From: Streptomyces sp. AC1-42W
Lineage (GTDB): Bacteria; Actinomycetota; Actinomycetes; Streptomycetales; Streptomycetaceae
DNA: 64,000 bases
Direction of reading: 5' to 3'
NCBI RefSeq assembly: GCF_003248355.1
Contig: NZ_QKWY01000001.1
Span: 764,001-828,000 of the forward strand
The translations under genes were made by a program, and so were the position numbers. Shown here in pieces: positions 53,261 to 62,206 of the stretch (position 1 is its first letter; every line of letters starts with the position of its first letter). The notes below the pieces were generated by a model. The model was not told the DNA's origin. It was given only the letters and a program-made list of their open reading frames with translations, and searched no databases.

Positions 53261-54259
53261 ATGGCAACCCGTGCCGTCGCCCGTCGTTCGTCCGCCACCG
53301 GCGGGACCAACCGGGCGAGCAGTGTTCGCGCCGTGGGCGGAGAGATCGCCGATCGCGACCTGGTCGGCATGTACCTGGACGAGATAGCCCGTACACCGCT
53401 GCTCGACGCGGCCAAGGAAGTCGACCTCTCGCAGGCGGTCGAAGCCGGTGTGTTCGCACGCCAGATCCTCGACGGCGAAGTGGAGAGCGAGGCCGGCGGT
53501 GCCTCGCGCGAGGAGCTGGAGGCGCTGGTCGCCGAGGGCGAGCGCGCGAAGGACGTGTTCATCCGCTCCAACCTCCGTCTCGTCGTCGCCGTCGCCCGCC
53601 GCTACCCGCGCGCGGGGCTCCCTCTGCTCGACCTGATCCAGGAGGGCAACGCGGGCCTGGTGCGCGCGGTCGAGAAGTTCGACTACGCCAAGGGCTTCAA
53701 GTTCTCCACGTACGCCACGTGGTGGATTCGCCAGGCCATCACCCGCTCCATCGCGGACCAGTCCCGCACCATCCGGCTCCCCGTCCACCTGGTGGAGGAG
53801 CTGGGCCGCATCCGCCGGGTCCAGCGCGAGTTCAACCGCGAGAACGGCCGCGACCCGGAGCACGCGGAGATAGCCGCCGAGCTGGGCTCCACGCCGGAGC
53901 GCGTCGGCGACGTCCTGGACTGGGCCCGTGACCCGGTCAGCCTCAACATGTCCGTGGACGACGAGGGCGATACCCAGTTCGGTGACCTCCTGGAGGACAC
54001 CTCCGCCATCTCGCCCGAGCAGTCGGTGCTCACGCTGCTGCGCAGCGAGGAGCTGGAGGAGCTGATCGGCAAGCTCGACAACCGGACGGCGTCGATCATC
54101 CGTATGAGGTACGGCATCGAGGACGGCCGCGAGCGGACCCTGACCGAGGTCGGCAAGCAGCACGGCCTCACCCGCGAGCGCATCCGCCAGATCGAGAAGC
54201 ACGCGCTGCTCGAATTGAAGCGAATGGCTCACGACACGGGCTTTGACGCTGCGGCCTGA
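53261..54259 (+). CDS. hrdD: Group 2 sigma factor HrdD
   Basis: A 332-aa RNA polymerase sigma factor of the sigma-70 group without region 1.1. It has region 1.2 (DLVGMYLDEIARTPLL), regions 2.1-2.4 (RSNLRLVVAVARRYPRAGLPLLDLIQEGN in parts; FKFSTYATWWIRQAI), region 3 and region 4.2 (ERTLTEVGKQHGLTRERIRQIE). The start (ATG, ATRAVARR) and length match HrdD of S. coelicolor as I remember it. AAGGGAG precedes the ATG. Group 2 factors recognise HrdB-like promoters and are dispensable. Control by SigR is suggested by the promoter upstream. Confidence 0.92.
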   Translation: MATRAVARRSSATGGTNRASSVRAVGGEIADRDLVGMYLDEIARTPLLDAAKEVDLSQAVEAGVFARQILDGEVESEAGGASREELEALVAEGERAKDVFIRSNLRLVVAVARRYPRAGLPLLDLIQEGNAGLVRAVEKFDYAKGFKFSTYATWWIRQAITRSIADQSRTIRLPVHLVEELGRIRRVQREFNRENGRDPEHAEIAAELGSTPERVGDVLDWARDPVSLNMSVDDEGDTQFGDLLEDTSAISPEQSVLTLLRSEELEELIGKLDNRTASIIRMRYGIEDGRERTLTEVGKQHGLTRERIRQIEKHALLELKRMAHDTGFDAAA

Positions 54260-54311
54260 GCCCGAGTCCAGTAACCTCCGAATCGGGCCGCTCACTCCGG
54301 CCCCCCGAAGC

Positions 54312-54360
54312 TGAGCCCCGGCGCCCACCCCCCCCCCTGGCGCCGGGGCTCATTTCTTTA
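54312..54360 (+). terminator. Rho-independent terminator of hrdD
   Basis: TGAGCCCCGGCGCC (54312-54325) pairs perfectly with GGCGCCGGGGCTCA (54339-54352). The loop is a C-run, and TTTCTTTA follows directly. It lies 53 nt past the hrdD stop. Confidence 0.92.
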
Positions 54361-54398
54361 CGCGGCCCGCTTTCTTACGTGGCCCGCCCCCGCTTCAT

Positions 54399-55361
54399 TC
54401 AGGGCGTGGCCGCGCGGGTCAGCCGGCCGCCCAGGTCCGCGAGGTACGCCACCAGCTGCGGCGGCTGATGCGCGGTGAACTCGCAGTCCACCAGCGCCAG
54501 GCGCAGCGCCAGCCACTCCAGCGAGTCCCGCACCACGGCGCGCAGCCGGCAGCCGTCCTCGCCCTCCGGCTCCAGCGGGCCGATCCGCCCCGGCAGCCGC
54601 GACGCGACGAACTCCCGCGGCGCCGCGAAGCTCACGTCCACCTCGAACTCCGGCTGCCGGCGCGCCATCGAACTGCTCAGATACTCCGCGGCGTCCCCCT
54701 CCGGCAGCTCCCTCGGCGTGAACCGCGAGCCGGTCGCGAACGGGTCGCTCACCCGGTCCACCCGGAACGTGCGCCACGCCTCGCGCCCCAGGTCGTACGC
54801 CACCAGGTACCAGCGCCACCCGGTGCTCACCAGCCGGTACGGCTCCACCTGCCGCCGGGTCTCCGCCCCGTCGCCCGCCCGGTAGGCGAACCGCAGCCGC
54901 TCCCGGCCGGTGACCGCGGAGGCCATCACCGTCAGTGTCTCCGGGTCGATCGTCGAGCCGTCTCCGCGGGCCAGCGGCACCGTCGCGTTCTGGAGGATGG
55001 AGACGCGGTGGCGCAGCCGGGCCGGCAGCACCTGCTCCAGCTTCGCCAGCGCGCGTACGGACGCCTCGTCCACGCCCTCGATGGCGTGGCCGGCACCGGC
55101 GCGCAGCCCCACCGCGATGGCGACCGCCTCCTCGTCGTCCAGGAGCAGCGGCGGCATGGCCGCGCCCGCCACCAGCCGGTAGCCGCCGATCGAGCCGCGC
55201 GAGGCCTCCACCGGATAGCCGAGGTCGCGGAGGCGGTCGATGTCGCGGCGGATGGTGCGCGGGCTGACGGCGAGCCGTTCGGCCAGCTCGCTGCCCGGCC
55301 ACTCGCGCGGCGTCTGGAGCAGGGACAGCAGATTCAGCAGACGTGCCGGGGTATCGGTCAT
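54399..55361 (-). CDS. YafY/WYL-domain transcriptional regulator
   Basis: A 320-aa regulator with an N-terminal HTH_11 (about 5-60: LLNLLSLLQTPREWPGSELAERL in parts; SPRTIRRDIDRLRDLGYPVEA), a WYL domain (about 140-215, GWRWYLVAYDLGREAWRTFRVDR) and a WCX-type C-terminal part. WYL domains sense ligands or nucleic acid. It is divergent from a DHA2 pump, with a 62-bp gap containing AGGTCA-N5-TGACCT, so it is probably the pump's repressor. The start at 55361 is within three nt of the conserved N-terminus. Confidence 0.9.
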   Translation of the reverse strand: MTDTPARLLNLLSLLQTPREWPGSELAERLAVSPRTIRRDIDRLRDLGYPVEASRGSIGGYRLVAGAAMPPLLLDDEEAVAIAVGLRAGAGHAIEGVDEASVRALAKLEQVLPARLRHRVSILQNATVPLARGDGSTIDPETLTVMASAVTGRERLRFAYRAGDGAETRRQVEPYRLVSTGWRWYLVAYDLGREAWRTFRVDRVSDPFATGSRFTPRELPEGDAAEYLSSSMARRQPEFEVDVSFAAPREFVASRLPGRIGPLEPEGEDGCRLRAVVRDSLEWLALRLALVDCEFTAHQPPQLVAYLADLGGRLTRAATP

Positions 55362-55384
55362 GTCACTCAGGATGCGCGCTCATC

Positions 55385-55401
55385 AGGTCATGAACTGACC
55401 T
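55385..55401. promoter_or_regulatory. Operator between WYL regulator and DHA2 pump
   Basis: AGGTCATGAACTGACCT is an inverted repeat with 6-bp arms (AGGTCA/TGACCT) and a 5-nt spacer. It sits in the 62-bp intergenic gap and overlaps where both promoters must lie, fitting mutual control by the WYL regulator. Confidence 0.7.
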
Positions 55402-55423
55402 ATTGCCGGTTTAAGTTCTTTCC

Positions 55424-56947
55424 ATGACTTCCACCGCACCACTGCCGTCGCCCGCGGCTCCCTCGGACCGCCGCCGGTGGTTCGCCCTGGCCATCGTGAT
55501 GACCGCGGCCTTCATGGACCTCGTCGACGTCACGATCGTCAACATCGCCATCCCCAGCATCGAACGGGACACCGGCGCCTCGTTCAGCTCCATCCAGTGG
55601 ATCGTCGCCGGGTACGCCCTGGCCTTCGCGGCCGGTCTCATCACCGGCGGACGCCTCGGTGACATCTACGGCCGCAAGCGGCTCTTCCTTATCGGCATAG
55701 CCGGATTCACCCTCGCCTCGGCGCTCTGCGGCTTCGCGGCCAACCCGGAGATGCTGGTCGCCTCCCGCTTCCTCCAGGGGGCCACGGCGGCGCTGATGGT
55801 GCCGCAGGTGCTGTCGATCGTGCACGCCACCTTCCCCGCGCACGAGCGCGGCAAGGTCTTCGGCCTGTTCGGCGCGATCGTCGGTCTCGGCGCGGTGTCC
55901 GGTCCGCTGCTGGGCGCGCTGCTCACCGAGTGGAACATCGCCGGTCTGGAATGGCGTCCGATCTTCCTGATCAACCTGCCGGTCGGCATCCTCGGCCTGA
56001 TCCTGGGCGCCAAGTACATCACCGAGTCCAAGTCGCCGAGGGCCCTGCGCCTCGACCTGGTCGGCGTCGTGCTGGTCACGCTCGCCATGCTGATGCTGAT
56101 CTACCCGCTGACGCGCGGCCGTGAGCTGGGCTGGCCGCTGTGGGGGTACCTGTCGATGGCGGGCAGCGTCCTGGTCTTCCTGGTCCTCGTGCTGTTCGAG
56201 CGCGGCAAGGGCAACCGCGACGGGTCGCCGCTGGTGGAGCTGTCGCTGTTCCGGGTCAGGAGCTTCGCCGCCGGTATCGCCGTGCAGCTGACCTTCGGCA
56301 TCGGGCTCGGCATCTTCTTCCTGGTCTGGACGCTGTACATGCAGATGGGCCTCGGCTGGAGCGCGCTGCGGGCCGGCACGACCGGAATCCCGTTCTCCGT
56401 CTCCGTCTCGGTGGCGGCCGGCCTCTCCGTGCAGAAGCTGGTGCCCCGCTTCGGCCGCAAGGTCCTCCAGGCGGGCGCGCTGCTGATGGCGGCCGGGCTG
56501 CTGATCTACATCTGGGAGTCCCACCACTACGGCATGGAGATCACGTCGCTCCAGATGGCGCTGCCCCTGGTGGTCATGGGCATCGGCATGGGCCTGATCG
56601 TGGCCCCGCTGGCCGACGCGGTGCTCTCCGAGGTGCCCAAGGAGCACGCCGGTTCCGCTTCCGGCCTGTTCAACACCGTGCAGCAGATGGGCAACGCGCT
56701 CGGCCTCGGCCTGGTGTCGGTCGTCTTCTACGGGGCGATCGGCGACCGGCTCACCCCGGCGCAGATCGGCCCGGCCTTCGCCGACGCCTTCGAGCAGTCG
56801 CTGTGGTGGGTGGCCGGTGTGCTGGCCCTGATCTTCGTGGTGATGTTCGCCCTGCCGGCCAGGCCGAAGCAGCACGTGGAGGGCGGGGACGCGGCGGAGC
56901 CCGCCGAGGCGGAGGAGCCCGCCAGGGAGCCCGCGCTCACACACTGA
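55424..56947 (+). CDS. MFS transporter, DHA2 family
   Basis: A 507-aa 14-helix pump. Helix 1 has FMDLVDVTIVNIAIPSI, followed by WIVAGYALAFAAGLITGGRLGD, and motif C (GAIVGLGAVSGPLLGALL) is in helix 5. The C-terminal tail is acidic and rich in Glu/Ala/Pro. It is the third DHA2 pump in this window and is controlled by its own divergent regulator. The substrate is unknown, and export of drugs or aromatic compounds is typical. Confidence 0.93.
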   Translation: MTSTAPLPSPAAPSDRRRWFALAIVMTAAFMDLVDVTIVNIAIPSIERDTGASFSSIQWIVAGYALAFAAGLITGGRLGDIYGRKRLFLIGIAGFTLASALCGFAANPEMLVASRFLQGATAALMVPQVLSIVHATFPAHERGKVFGLFGAIVGLGAVSGPLLGALLTEWNIAGLEWRPIFLINLPVGILGLILGAKYITESKSPRALRLDLVGVVLVTLAMLMLIYPLTRGRELGWPLWGYLSMAGSVLVFLVLVLFERGKGNRDGSPLVELSLFRVRSFAAGIAVQLTFGIGLGIFFLVWTLYMQMGLGWSALRAGTTGIPFSVSVSVAAGLSVQKLVPRFGRKVLQAGALLMAAGLLIYIWESHHYGMEITSLQMALPLVVMGIGMGLIVAPLADAVLSEVPKEHAGSASGLFNTVQQMGNALGLGLVSVVFYGAIGDRLTPAQIGPAFADAFEQSLWWVAGVLALIFVVMFALPARPKQHVEGGDAAEPAEAEEPAREPALTH

Positions 56948-56972
56948 GCCGACGGCGTACGCGGCAGAGTCA

Positions 56973-57009
56973 CGGTGCCCGCATCCCCCCGGGGGGGACG
57001 CGGGTACCG
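56973..57009. terminator. Bidirectional terminator between convergent genes
   Basis: A long imperfect hairpin (CGGTGCCCGC-A-TCCCCCC with GGGGGGGA-C-GCGGGTACCG) lies 26 nt after the DHA2 stop and 32 nt before the stop of the convergent DUF6227 gene. It has no clear U-tract on either strand. Confidence 0.7.
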
Positions 57010-57040
57010 GCATGCGCGGCCCCCTCCGCCGGGCCCCGGA

Positions 57041-57796
57041 TCAGCAGATGCGCGTACGGGACTCCATCGCGCAGCGCGCCGATTCCTCGTCGCCGTACAC
57101 CTCGCACATGTGGCGGCCGTCCGGCGTCGCCGTGTGCTCGACCTCCCACAGGCTGGTCTCGCTGCCGTCCAGGAGCAGGAACGCGTGCTCGTACAGCGTG
57201 AACCCGGCGTTGCGGCCCTCCACCTGGAGCCGGCGGCCGAACACCTGGGTGATGTGGTGGGCGAAGGCGGCGCGCAGCAGGCGGGCGGTCTCCTCGCCCG
57301 GCCCGTCCCCGTTCTCCGCGCGGCGCAGCACCCGGCGGGCGTGGTCCGCCGAGTTGTCCGGGGCGTACATCCGGGGGTGCGGGGCCGGGGGAGCGGCCAT
57401 CAGGGCGGACAGCAGCTCCAGGTCGGCCTGCGCCGTCTCCTCGTCGCCGAACTCCGGAACGTCCCACGGGCTGCCCGTCAGCCGGGCGGCGGCGATGTGG
57501 GCGTCGGCCTCGTCGTCGTACAGCTCGTGGCGGCGGGTGTCGGGGTGGCCGGCGCCGCGCGGACCGCCGTGCACCAGCTCCCACAGGGTCAGCGGGGAGC
57601 CGTCGCTCAGCAGATACGTGTGACGGTAGGTCTCGCGGTGCAGTGTGGCGCTGTGGTGCGAGGAGTACAGGGAGCTGCTGTGGGCCAGCGCGGTGCCCAG
57701 CCGCTCCACCGTGCGGTCGGACAGCTCGAACGAGTTGAGAGTCCGGCGCAGGATTCGCTCGACGTGCTGCTCGGTCGTCTCGTACGGATCGCTCAC
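57041..57796 (-). CDS. DUF6227 family protein
   Basis: A 251-aa protein that begins SDPYETTEQHVERILRRTLNSF and contains HSSSLYSSHHSATLHRETYRHTY and two similar halves, each with a DGS-x-x-LWE(L/V) element (SDGSPLTLWELVH and LDGSETSLWEVEH), so it seems internally duplicated. The family is widespread in Streptomyces and has no known function. The start is the GTG at 57796, with GGAGA 7 nt upstream. A longer frame adds 15 unrelated residues. It is soluble, with no signal sequence. Confidence 0.82.
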   Translation of the reverse strand: MSDPYETTEQHVERILRRTLNSFELSDRTVERLGTALAHSSSLYSSHHSATLHRETYRHTYLLSDGSPLTLWELVHGGPRGAGHPDTRRHELYDDEADAHIAAARLTGSPWDVPEFGDEETAQADLELLSALMAAPPAPHPRMYAPDNSADHARRVLRRAENGDGPGEETARLLRAAFAHHITQVFGRRLQVEGRNAGFTLYEHAFLLLDGSETSLWEVEHTATPDGRHMCEVYGDEESARCAMESRTRIC

Positions 57797-57880
57797 AGTG
57801 CTGTCTCCAGGCCGTCGCCGCGTGTGACTTGGTGCGTGCATAACGTAGCCCCTTGGGCTGACATCAGGACCGGGGTTCAG

Positions 57881-57919
57881 AAAAACGCACGGCGTGCGCG
57901 GAAGGTTCCACGCCGTGCG
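57881..57919 (-). terminator. Intrinsic terminator facing an unannotated minus-strand transcript
   Basis: CGCACGGCGTG (57886-57896) and CACGCCGTGCG (57909-57919) make a perfect 11-bp stem with a 12-nt loop. On the minus strand the stem is followed immediately by TTTTTCTG (the AAAAA at 57881-57885). No minus-strand gene lies just upstream of it, so a small RNA between about 58,100 and 57,880 is possible. Otherwise the 264-bp gap holds only divergent promoters. Confidence 0.55.
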
Positions 57920-58093
57920 CGGTTCGGCGCACGACGAGGTCGCGACCCGGTCGCGCGTGGTGGTGAACAGGGGCGCGTGTTCGCGCCGCGCGCCTGCTCC
58001 GGGCGCTGACGCGCCGGGCGGGCCGGTCGCTCACCGCAGCGACGCGCTCACCCTCTGAGCCCACAAAACAGGACCAATCATCACGTACCGCCC

Positions 58094-58108
58094 TACCGTG
58101 GCAGCGTG
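58094..58108 (+). promoter_or_regulatory. Probable -10 element of a leaderless operon promoter
   Basis: TACCGT (58094-58099) is a -10 sequence whose predicted start site coincides with the GTG at 58106. No Shine-Dalgarno sequence precedes that codon. This fits a leaderless mRNA, which is frequent in Streptomyces. A matching -35 hexamer is weak (ACCAAT near 58,073). Confidence 0.4.
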
Positions 58109-59275
58109 ACCGAGCCACCTGAAGCCGCAGGCGCAGCCGCGCAGCCCGCCGCCGGAGTCCGCAACGGGGCCGTGGACGGGGGCGGCGGTCCGCCGGACAC
58201 CGGACGCACCGGCCTCGCCGGGGGCTCCCGCCGGGCCGGAGGGTTCGTGCCCCGGTCCGTCACCGCGCGGGCGACCGCCGCGGGCGTGATCGTCTCCCTG
58301 CTCCTCGTCGTGGCCATCGTGCTCGGCAGCCGGCTGCTGGAGCACTTCGACTCCGCGCTGCTGCCGTACGCCGTGGCCACCGTGTTCCTCGCCTTCGGCG
58401 TCGCGTACCGGTACACCGTCTGGGTCTCCGCACCGGGCGCCCAGCGGCTGTTCAAGAAGGGCTGGGGGAGCCTCTTCTCCGCCGACAACTTCCGCCGGGC
58501 GCCCACCGCGCTGCCGAAGATGATCGCCACCTACCTCGGCTTCCAGAAGTTCCTCGGCGCCCGCTCGCACGCCCGCTGGGCCGCCCACCAGCTGATCTTC
58601 TGGGGCTGCGTCCTCGCCGCGCTGATCACCTTCCCGCTGACCTGGGGCTGGTTCACCTTCACCTCGGGCACCGGCTCGGGGCCCGGCTACGAGATGCGCA
58701 TCTGGGGCTTCAAGATCATCGGGTTCGACTCCCTGGACTTCCTGGGCTGGCTGATGTTCCACGGCCTGGACATCGCCGCCGTCCTCGTCATCCCCGGCGC
58801 CTCCTACTTCCTGTGGCGGCGGATGAAGGACCGGGGGGCCGTCACGGGCCAGCGGTTCGCCTACGACCTGGTGCCGCTGATCGCACTCATCGTCATCTCG
58901 GTCACCGGGCTGCTCCTCACCTTCTCCTCGATCTTCCTGCACGGCGGCGGCTACGAGTTCCTGGCGATCCTGCACATGGTCTCGGTGGTTTTCACCCTCA
59001 TCTACATCCCGTTCGGGAAGTTCTTCCACATCGTCCAGCGCCCCGCCGCCGTCGGCATGCAGCTGTTCAAGTACACCGGCCGGCAGGACGACGAGGTCTT
59101 CGCCTGCCGCCGCTGCGAGGAACCCATCGACACCACCCCGTACGTCGACAACCTCCGGGGCACCATGCGCGACCTCAGCCTCGACTTCGACGAGTGGGCC
59201 GAATACTGCCCGCGCTGCAAGCGGGTGCTGCGAGGCAGCGCCTATCTCTCCCAGGTGAAGAAGGGCTTCAAGTGA
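58106..59275 (+). CDS. Membrane cytochrome-b-like (NarI-type) subunit with C-terminal cysteine clusters
   Basis: A 389-aa protein with a Pro/Gly-rich N-terminus, about six transmembrane helices (about 55-320) with His residues inside them (ARWAAHQLIFWG, FHGLDIAAVL, AILHMVSVVF), and a cytoplasmic tail with two CxxC pairs (CRRCEEP and CPRCKRV). It resembles the quinol-oxidising gamma subunit of nitrate-reductase-type complexes, and the CxxC pairs may bind a metal. It heads an operon in which each following start codon overlaps or nearly touches the previous stop. It probably feeds electrons to, or takes them from, the molybdopterin subunit encoded next. Confidence 0.8.
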   Translation: MTEPPEAAGAAAQPAAGVRNGAVDGGGGPPDTGRTGLAGGSRRAGGFVPRSVTARATAAGVIVSLLLVVAIVLGSRLLEHFDSALLPYAVATVFLAFGVAYRYTVWVSAPGAQRLFKKGWGSLFSADNFRRAPTALPKMIATYLGFQKFLGARSHARWAAHQLIFWGCVLAALITFPLTWGWFTFTSGTGSGPGYEMRIWGFKIIGFDSLDFLGWLMFHGLDIAAVLVIPGASYFLWRRMKDRGAVTGQRFAYDLVPLIALIVISVTGLLLTFSSIFLHGGGYEFLAILHMVSVVFTLIYIPFGKFFHIVQRPAAVGMQLFKYTGRQDDEVFACRRCEEPIDTTPYVDNLRGTMRDLSLDFDEWAEYCPRCKRVLRGSAYLSQVKKGFK

Positions 59276-61596
59276 CCGCGGACTCCCGCACGCCAGAACC
59301 GCACGCGGTCGTTCCCCTCGACCCCTCCCTCGCACCGCCGGGCACCCGCGCCTTCCGCGACGCCGGCGGCATTCCCGCCGACCGCTGGCACGCCGACCAG
59401 AACGGCGAGACGCTCGTCCCCACCCACTGCTGCTTCTGCGGCGTCCAGTGCGGCATGTATCTGCGCGTCGACCGGGGCGGCAAGGTCTTCGGCGTCGAAC
59501 CCCGCAACCACGACATCAACCGGATGCGGCTGTGCCCCAAGGGCGTCAACGCCTACCAGCAGGTCAACCACCCCGACCGGCTCACCGCCCCGCTCATGCG
59601 CCGCTCCCGCGACGAGCCCCTGCGCGAGGTCTCCTGGGACGAGGCGCTCGACTTCACCGTCGCCGAGATCAGGCGCATCCAGCAGACCTACGGCAACGAC
59701 GCCTTCGGGCTGCTCGGCGGAGCGAGCCTGTTCTCCGAGAAGACGTACCTGGTCGGCAAGTTCGCCCGGGTCGCCCTCAAGACCCGGCACGTCGACTACA
59801 ACGGCCGGCTCTGCATGGTCAGCGCGGCCGGCGCCAACAAACTCGCCTTCAACATCGACCGGGCCGGCAACCCCTTCTCCGACATCCTCCTCACCGACTG
59901 TCTGCTCATCGCCGGCTCCAACGTCGGCGAGTGCTTCCCCGTGATGACCCAGTACGTGTGGGGCGCGCGGGACCGGGGCGCCACCCTCATCGTCATCGAC
60001 CCCCGCGAGACCGCCGTCGCCCGGACCGCCGACATCCACGTCGCCCTCAAACCCGGCACCGACTCGGCGTTCTTCAACTCCGTGCTGAACGTCGTCGTCG
60101 AGGAGGGCCTCACCGACGAGGCCTACCTCGCCGCCCACGCCACCGGCTGGGAGGAGGTCAGGGCCAAGGCCGCCGAGTATCCGCCGTCCCGCGCCGCCGA
60201 GATCTGCGGCATCCCCGCCGAACAGATCGTCCAGGTGGCCCGCGTCTTCGGCCGCGCCCCCAAGGCCATGGCCTGGCACGCCCGCGGCATCGAGCACCAC
60301 TCGCAGGGCGTCGAGAACTGCCTCACCGTGATCAACCTCTGCACCGCCACCGGCAACATCGGCAAGCCCGGCGCCGGCTACGGCACCATCACCGGCCAGG
60401 GCAACGGGCAGGGCGGCCGCGAGCACGGCCAGAAGTCCGACCTCCTTCCCGGCGGCCGCTCCATCAACAACGCGGAGCACCGCCGGCAGATCTGCGAGAT
60501 CTGGGGCATCGAGGAGTCCGAACTCCCGCCCGCCGGGACCTCGATGATGGAAATGGTCTGGCAGATGCAGCGCCGCGAGATCCGCGGCCTGATCGGCATC
60601 TGCAACAACCCCTTCGTCTCCCTGCCGAACTACCGGGTCGTCAAGGAGGGCTACGACGCCACCGAGTTCCACGCCCAATTCGACTTCTTCCTCTCCGAGA
60701 CCGCCGCCAACGCACACGTCGTCTTCCCCGTCACCAGCTGGGCCGAGGACGACGGCGTCATGGCCAACGCCGAAGCCCGCGTGGTCAAGCACAACAAGGC
60801 CCAGGAACCGCCGCCCGGCGTCCGCACCGACACCTGGGTCATGTGCGAACTCGCCCGCCGCCTCGGCGCCGGCGACAAATTCGCCTTCACCAGCTCGCGC
60901 GAGGTCTTCGACGAACTGCGGATCGCCTCCGCCGGCACCGTCAACGACTACTACGGCATCACCTACGAACGGCTGGAAGAGACCGGCGGCATCGCCTGGC
61001 CCTGCCCCTCCACCGACCACCCCGGCACCCCCCGCCTCTTCGAGGACGGCAAGACCTACCACCCGGACGGCAAGATCCACCTCCAGGTCGTGGAGTGGCA
61101 CCCGCCGATGGACCCGTACGACGACGAGCACCCCATGACGCTCACCACCGGCCGCACCGTCGCCCACTTCCTCTCCGGCAACCAGACCCGCCGCCTGGGC
61201 GCCCTCGTCGAACAGACCCCCCGCCCCTGGGCCGAGGTCCACCCCTCGCACGGCTTCCGCAACGGCGAACCGGTCCGCGTCGTCACCCGGCGCGGCAGCG
61301 AGGTCTTCCCCGCCCTGGTCACCGAGGCGATCCGCCCCGACACCGTCTTCATCCCCTACCACTGGCCGGTCCCCACCGCCGCCAACGCGCTCACCATCGA
61401 CGCCCTCGACCCCCGCTCCAAGATCCCCGAGTACAAGGTGTGCGCCTGCCGCATCGAGCACGCCGAGCGGATCGACGAGGTGCCCGCGCCCCCGGTGGCC
61501 CCCGGCCACGTCGCCTACCCGGAGACCCAGGTCTCCCGCACCGACCCGCTGCCGCCCACCTCCTCGCAGGGCCGCGGCACCTCGGAGAGGAGCTGA
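59272..61596 (+). CDS. Molybdopterin oxidoreductase (CISM family, NasA/NapA-like) catalytic subunit
   Basis: A 774-aa molybdenum enzyme of the DMSO-reductase superfamily. An N-terminal [4Fe-4S] motif C53-x2-C56-x3-C60...C88 (CPKG) is followed by the molybdopterin domains. YNGRLCMVSA (near 180) supplies a Cys ligand to Mo, as in NapA/NasA. The C-terminal molydop-binding domain includes LTTGRTVAHFLSGNQTRR (in two parts) and VVTRRGS. Its GTG start overlaps the previous stop (GTGA). No signal peptide is seen, so it faces the cytoplasm. The substrate (nitrate, formate or another oxyanion) is not decided by sequence. Confidence 0.88.
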   Translation: MTADSRTPEPHAVVPLDPSLAPPGTRAFRDAGGIPADRWHADQNGETLVPTHCCFCGVQCGMYLRVDRGGKVFGVEPRNHDINRMRLCPKGVNAYQQVNHPDRLTAPLMRRSRDEPLREVSWDEALDFTVAEIRRIQQTYGNDAFGLLGGASLFSEKTYLVGKFARVALKTRHVDYNGRLCMVSAAGANKLAFNIDRAGNPFSDILLTDCLLIAGSNVGECFPVMTQYVWGARDRGATLIVIDPRETAVARTADIHVALKPGTDSAFFNSVLNVVVEEGLTDEAYLAAHATGWEEVRAKAAEYPPSRAAEICGIPAEQIVQVARVFGRAPKAMAWHARGIEHHSQGVENCLTVINLCTATGNIGKPGAGYGTITGQGNGQGGREHGQKSDLLPGGRSINNAEHRRQICEIWGIEESELPPAGTSMMEMVWQMQRREIRGLIGICNNPFVSLPNYRVVKEGYDATEFHAQFDFFLSETAANAHVVFPVTSWAEDDGVMANAEARVVKHNKAQEPPPGVRTDTWVMCELARRLGAGDKFAFTSSREVFDELRIASAGTVNDYYGITYERLEETGGIAWPCPSTDHPGTPRLFEDGKTYHPDGKIHLQVVEWHPPMDPYDDEHPMTLTTGRTVAHFLSGNQTRRLGALVEQTPRPWAEVHPSHGFRNGEPVRVVTRRGSEVFPALVTEAIRPDTVFIPYHWPVPTAANALTIDALDPRSKIPEYKVCACRIEHAERIDEVPAPPVAPGHVAYPETQVSRTDPLPPTSSQGRGTSERS

Positions 61597-61603
61597 TGCC
61601 CGC

Positions 61604-62206
61604 ATGATGGGCCGCACGATCTTCATCGACCCGGGGCGCTGCATCGGCTGCCAGGCCTGCGTCTCCGCCTGCCGCGAGTGCGACTCGCACCGGGGCAAGT
61701 CCATGATCCACCTCGACTACACCGACGAGGGCCAGTCCGTCGCCTCCCTCCCCACGGTCTGCATGCACTGCGAGGACCCCGTCGCCCCCTGCGCCGAGGT
61801 GTGCCCCGCCGACGCGATCCTGGTGACCGCCGACGGCGTCGTCCAGCAGGCCGACACCACCCGCTGCATCGGCTGCGCCAACTGCGTCAACGCCTGCCCC
61901 TTCGGCGTCCCGAAGATCGACCTCCAGGCCAAGCTGCAGCTCAAGTGCAACCTCTGCTACGACCGCACCGCCTACGGCCTCGCCCCGATGTGCGCCACCG
62001 TCTGCCCGACCGGCGCCCTCTTCTACGGGACCGCCGAGGAACTCCAGGCCGAACGCCCCGGCGTCCAGGTCGCCGACTCCTTCGTGTTCGGCGAGAGCGA
62101 GGTCCGCACCGGCGTCGCGATGGTCGTGCCCGCCGACCGGGTCCAGTGGCCGGTCCCCGGCGGCCTGCCCGTCGTCGAGATCAACGGGAAGGACGTGCGA
62201 CGGTGA
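61604..62206 (+). CDS. 4Fe-4S electron-transfer subunit (NrfC/HycB-like)
   Basis: A 200-aa ferredoxin-type subunit with four cysteine groups: CIGCQACVSACREC, CMHCEDPVAPCAEVCP, CIGCANCVNACPFG and CNLCYDR...CATVCPTG. These make four [4Fe-4S] clusters, typical of the beta subunits that wire molybdopterin subunits to membrane subunits. The ATG at 61604 lies 8 nt after the catalytic subunit gene, with GGAG upstream. An ATG one codon later is equally possible. It ends overlapping the Rieske gene by 4 nt. Confidence 0.92.
   Translation: MMGRTIFIDPGRCIGCQACVSACRECDSHRGKSMIHLDYTDEGQSVASLPTVCMHCEDPVAPCAEVCPADAILVTADGVVQQADTTRCIGCANCVNACPFGVPKIDLQAKLQLKCNLCYDRTAYGLAPMCATVCPTGALFYGTAEELQAERPGVQVADSFVFGESEVRTGVAMVVPADRVQWPVPGGLPVVEINGKDVRR

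Noticed and set aside
57864..58118. 84-codon minus-strand gene in the DUF6227/oxidoreductase gap
   Set aside because: The Arg/Ala/His-rich translation runs through the terminator hairpin; a small RNA explains the terminator better.
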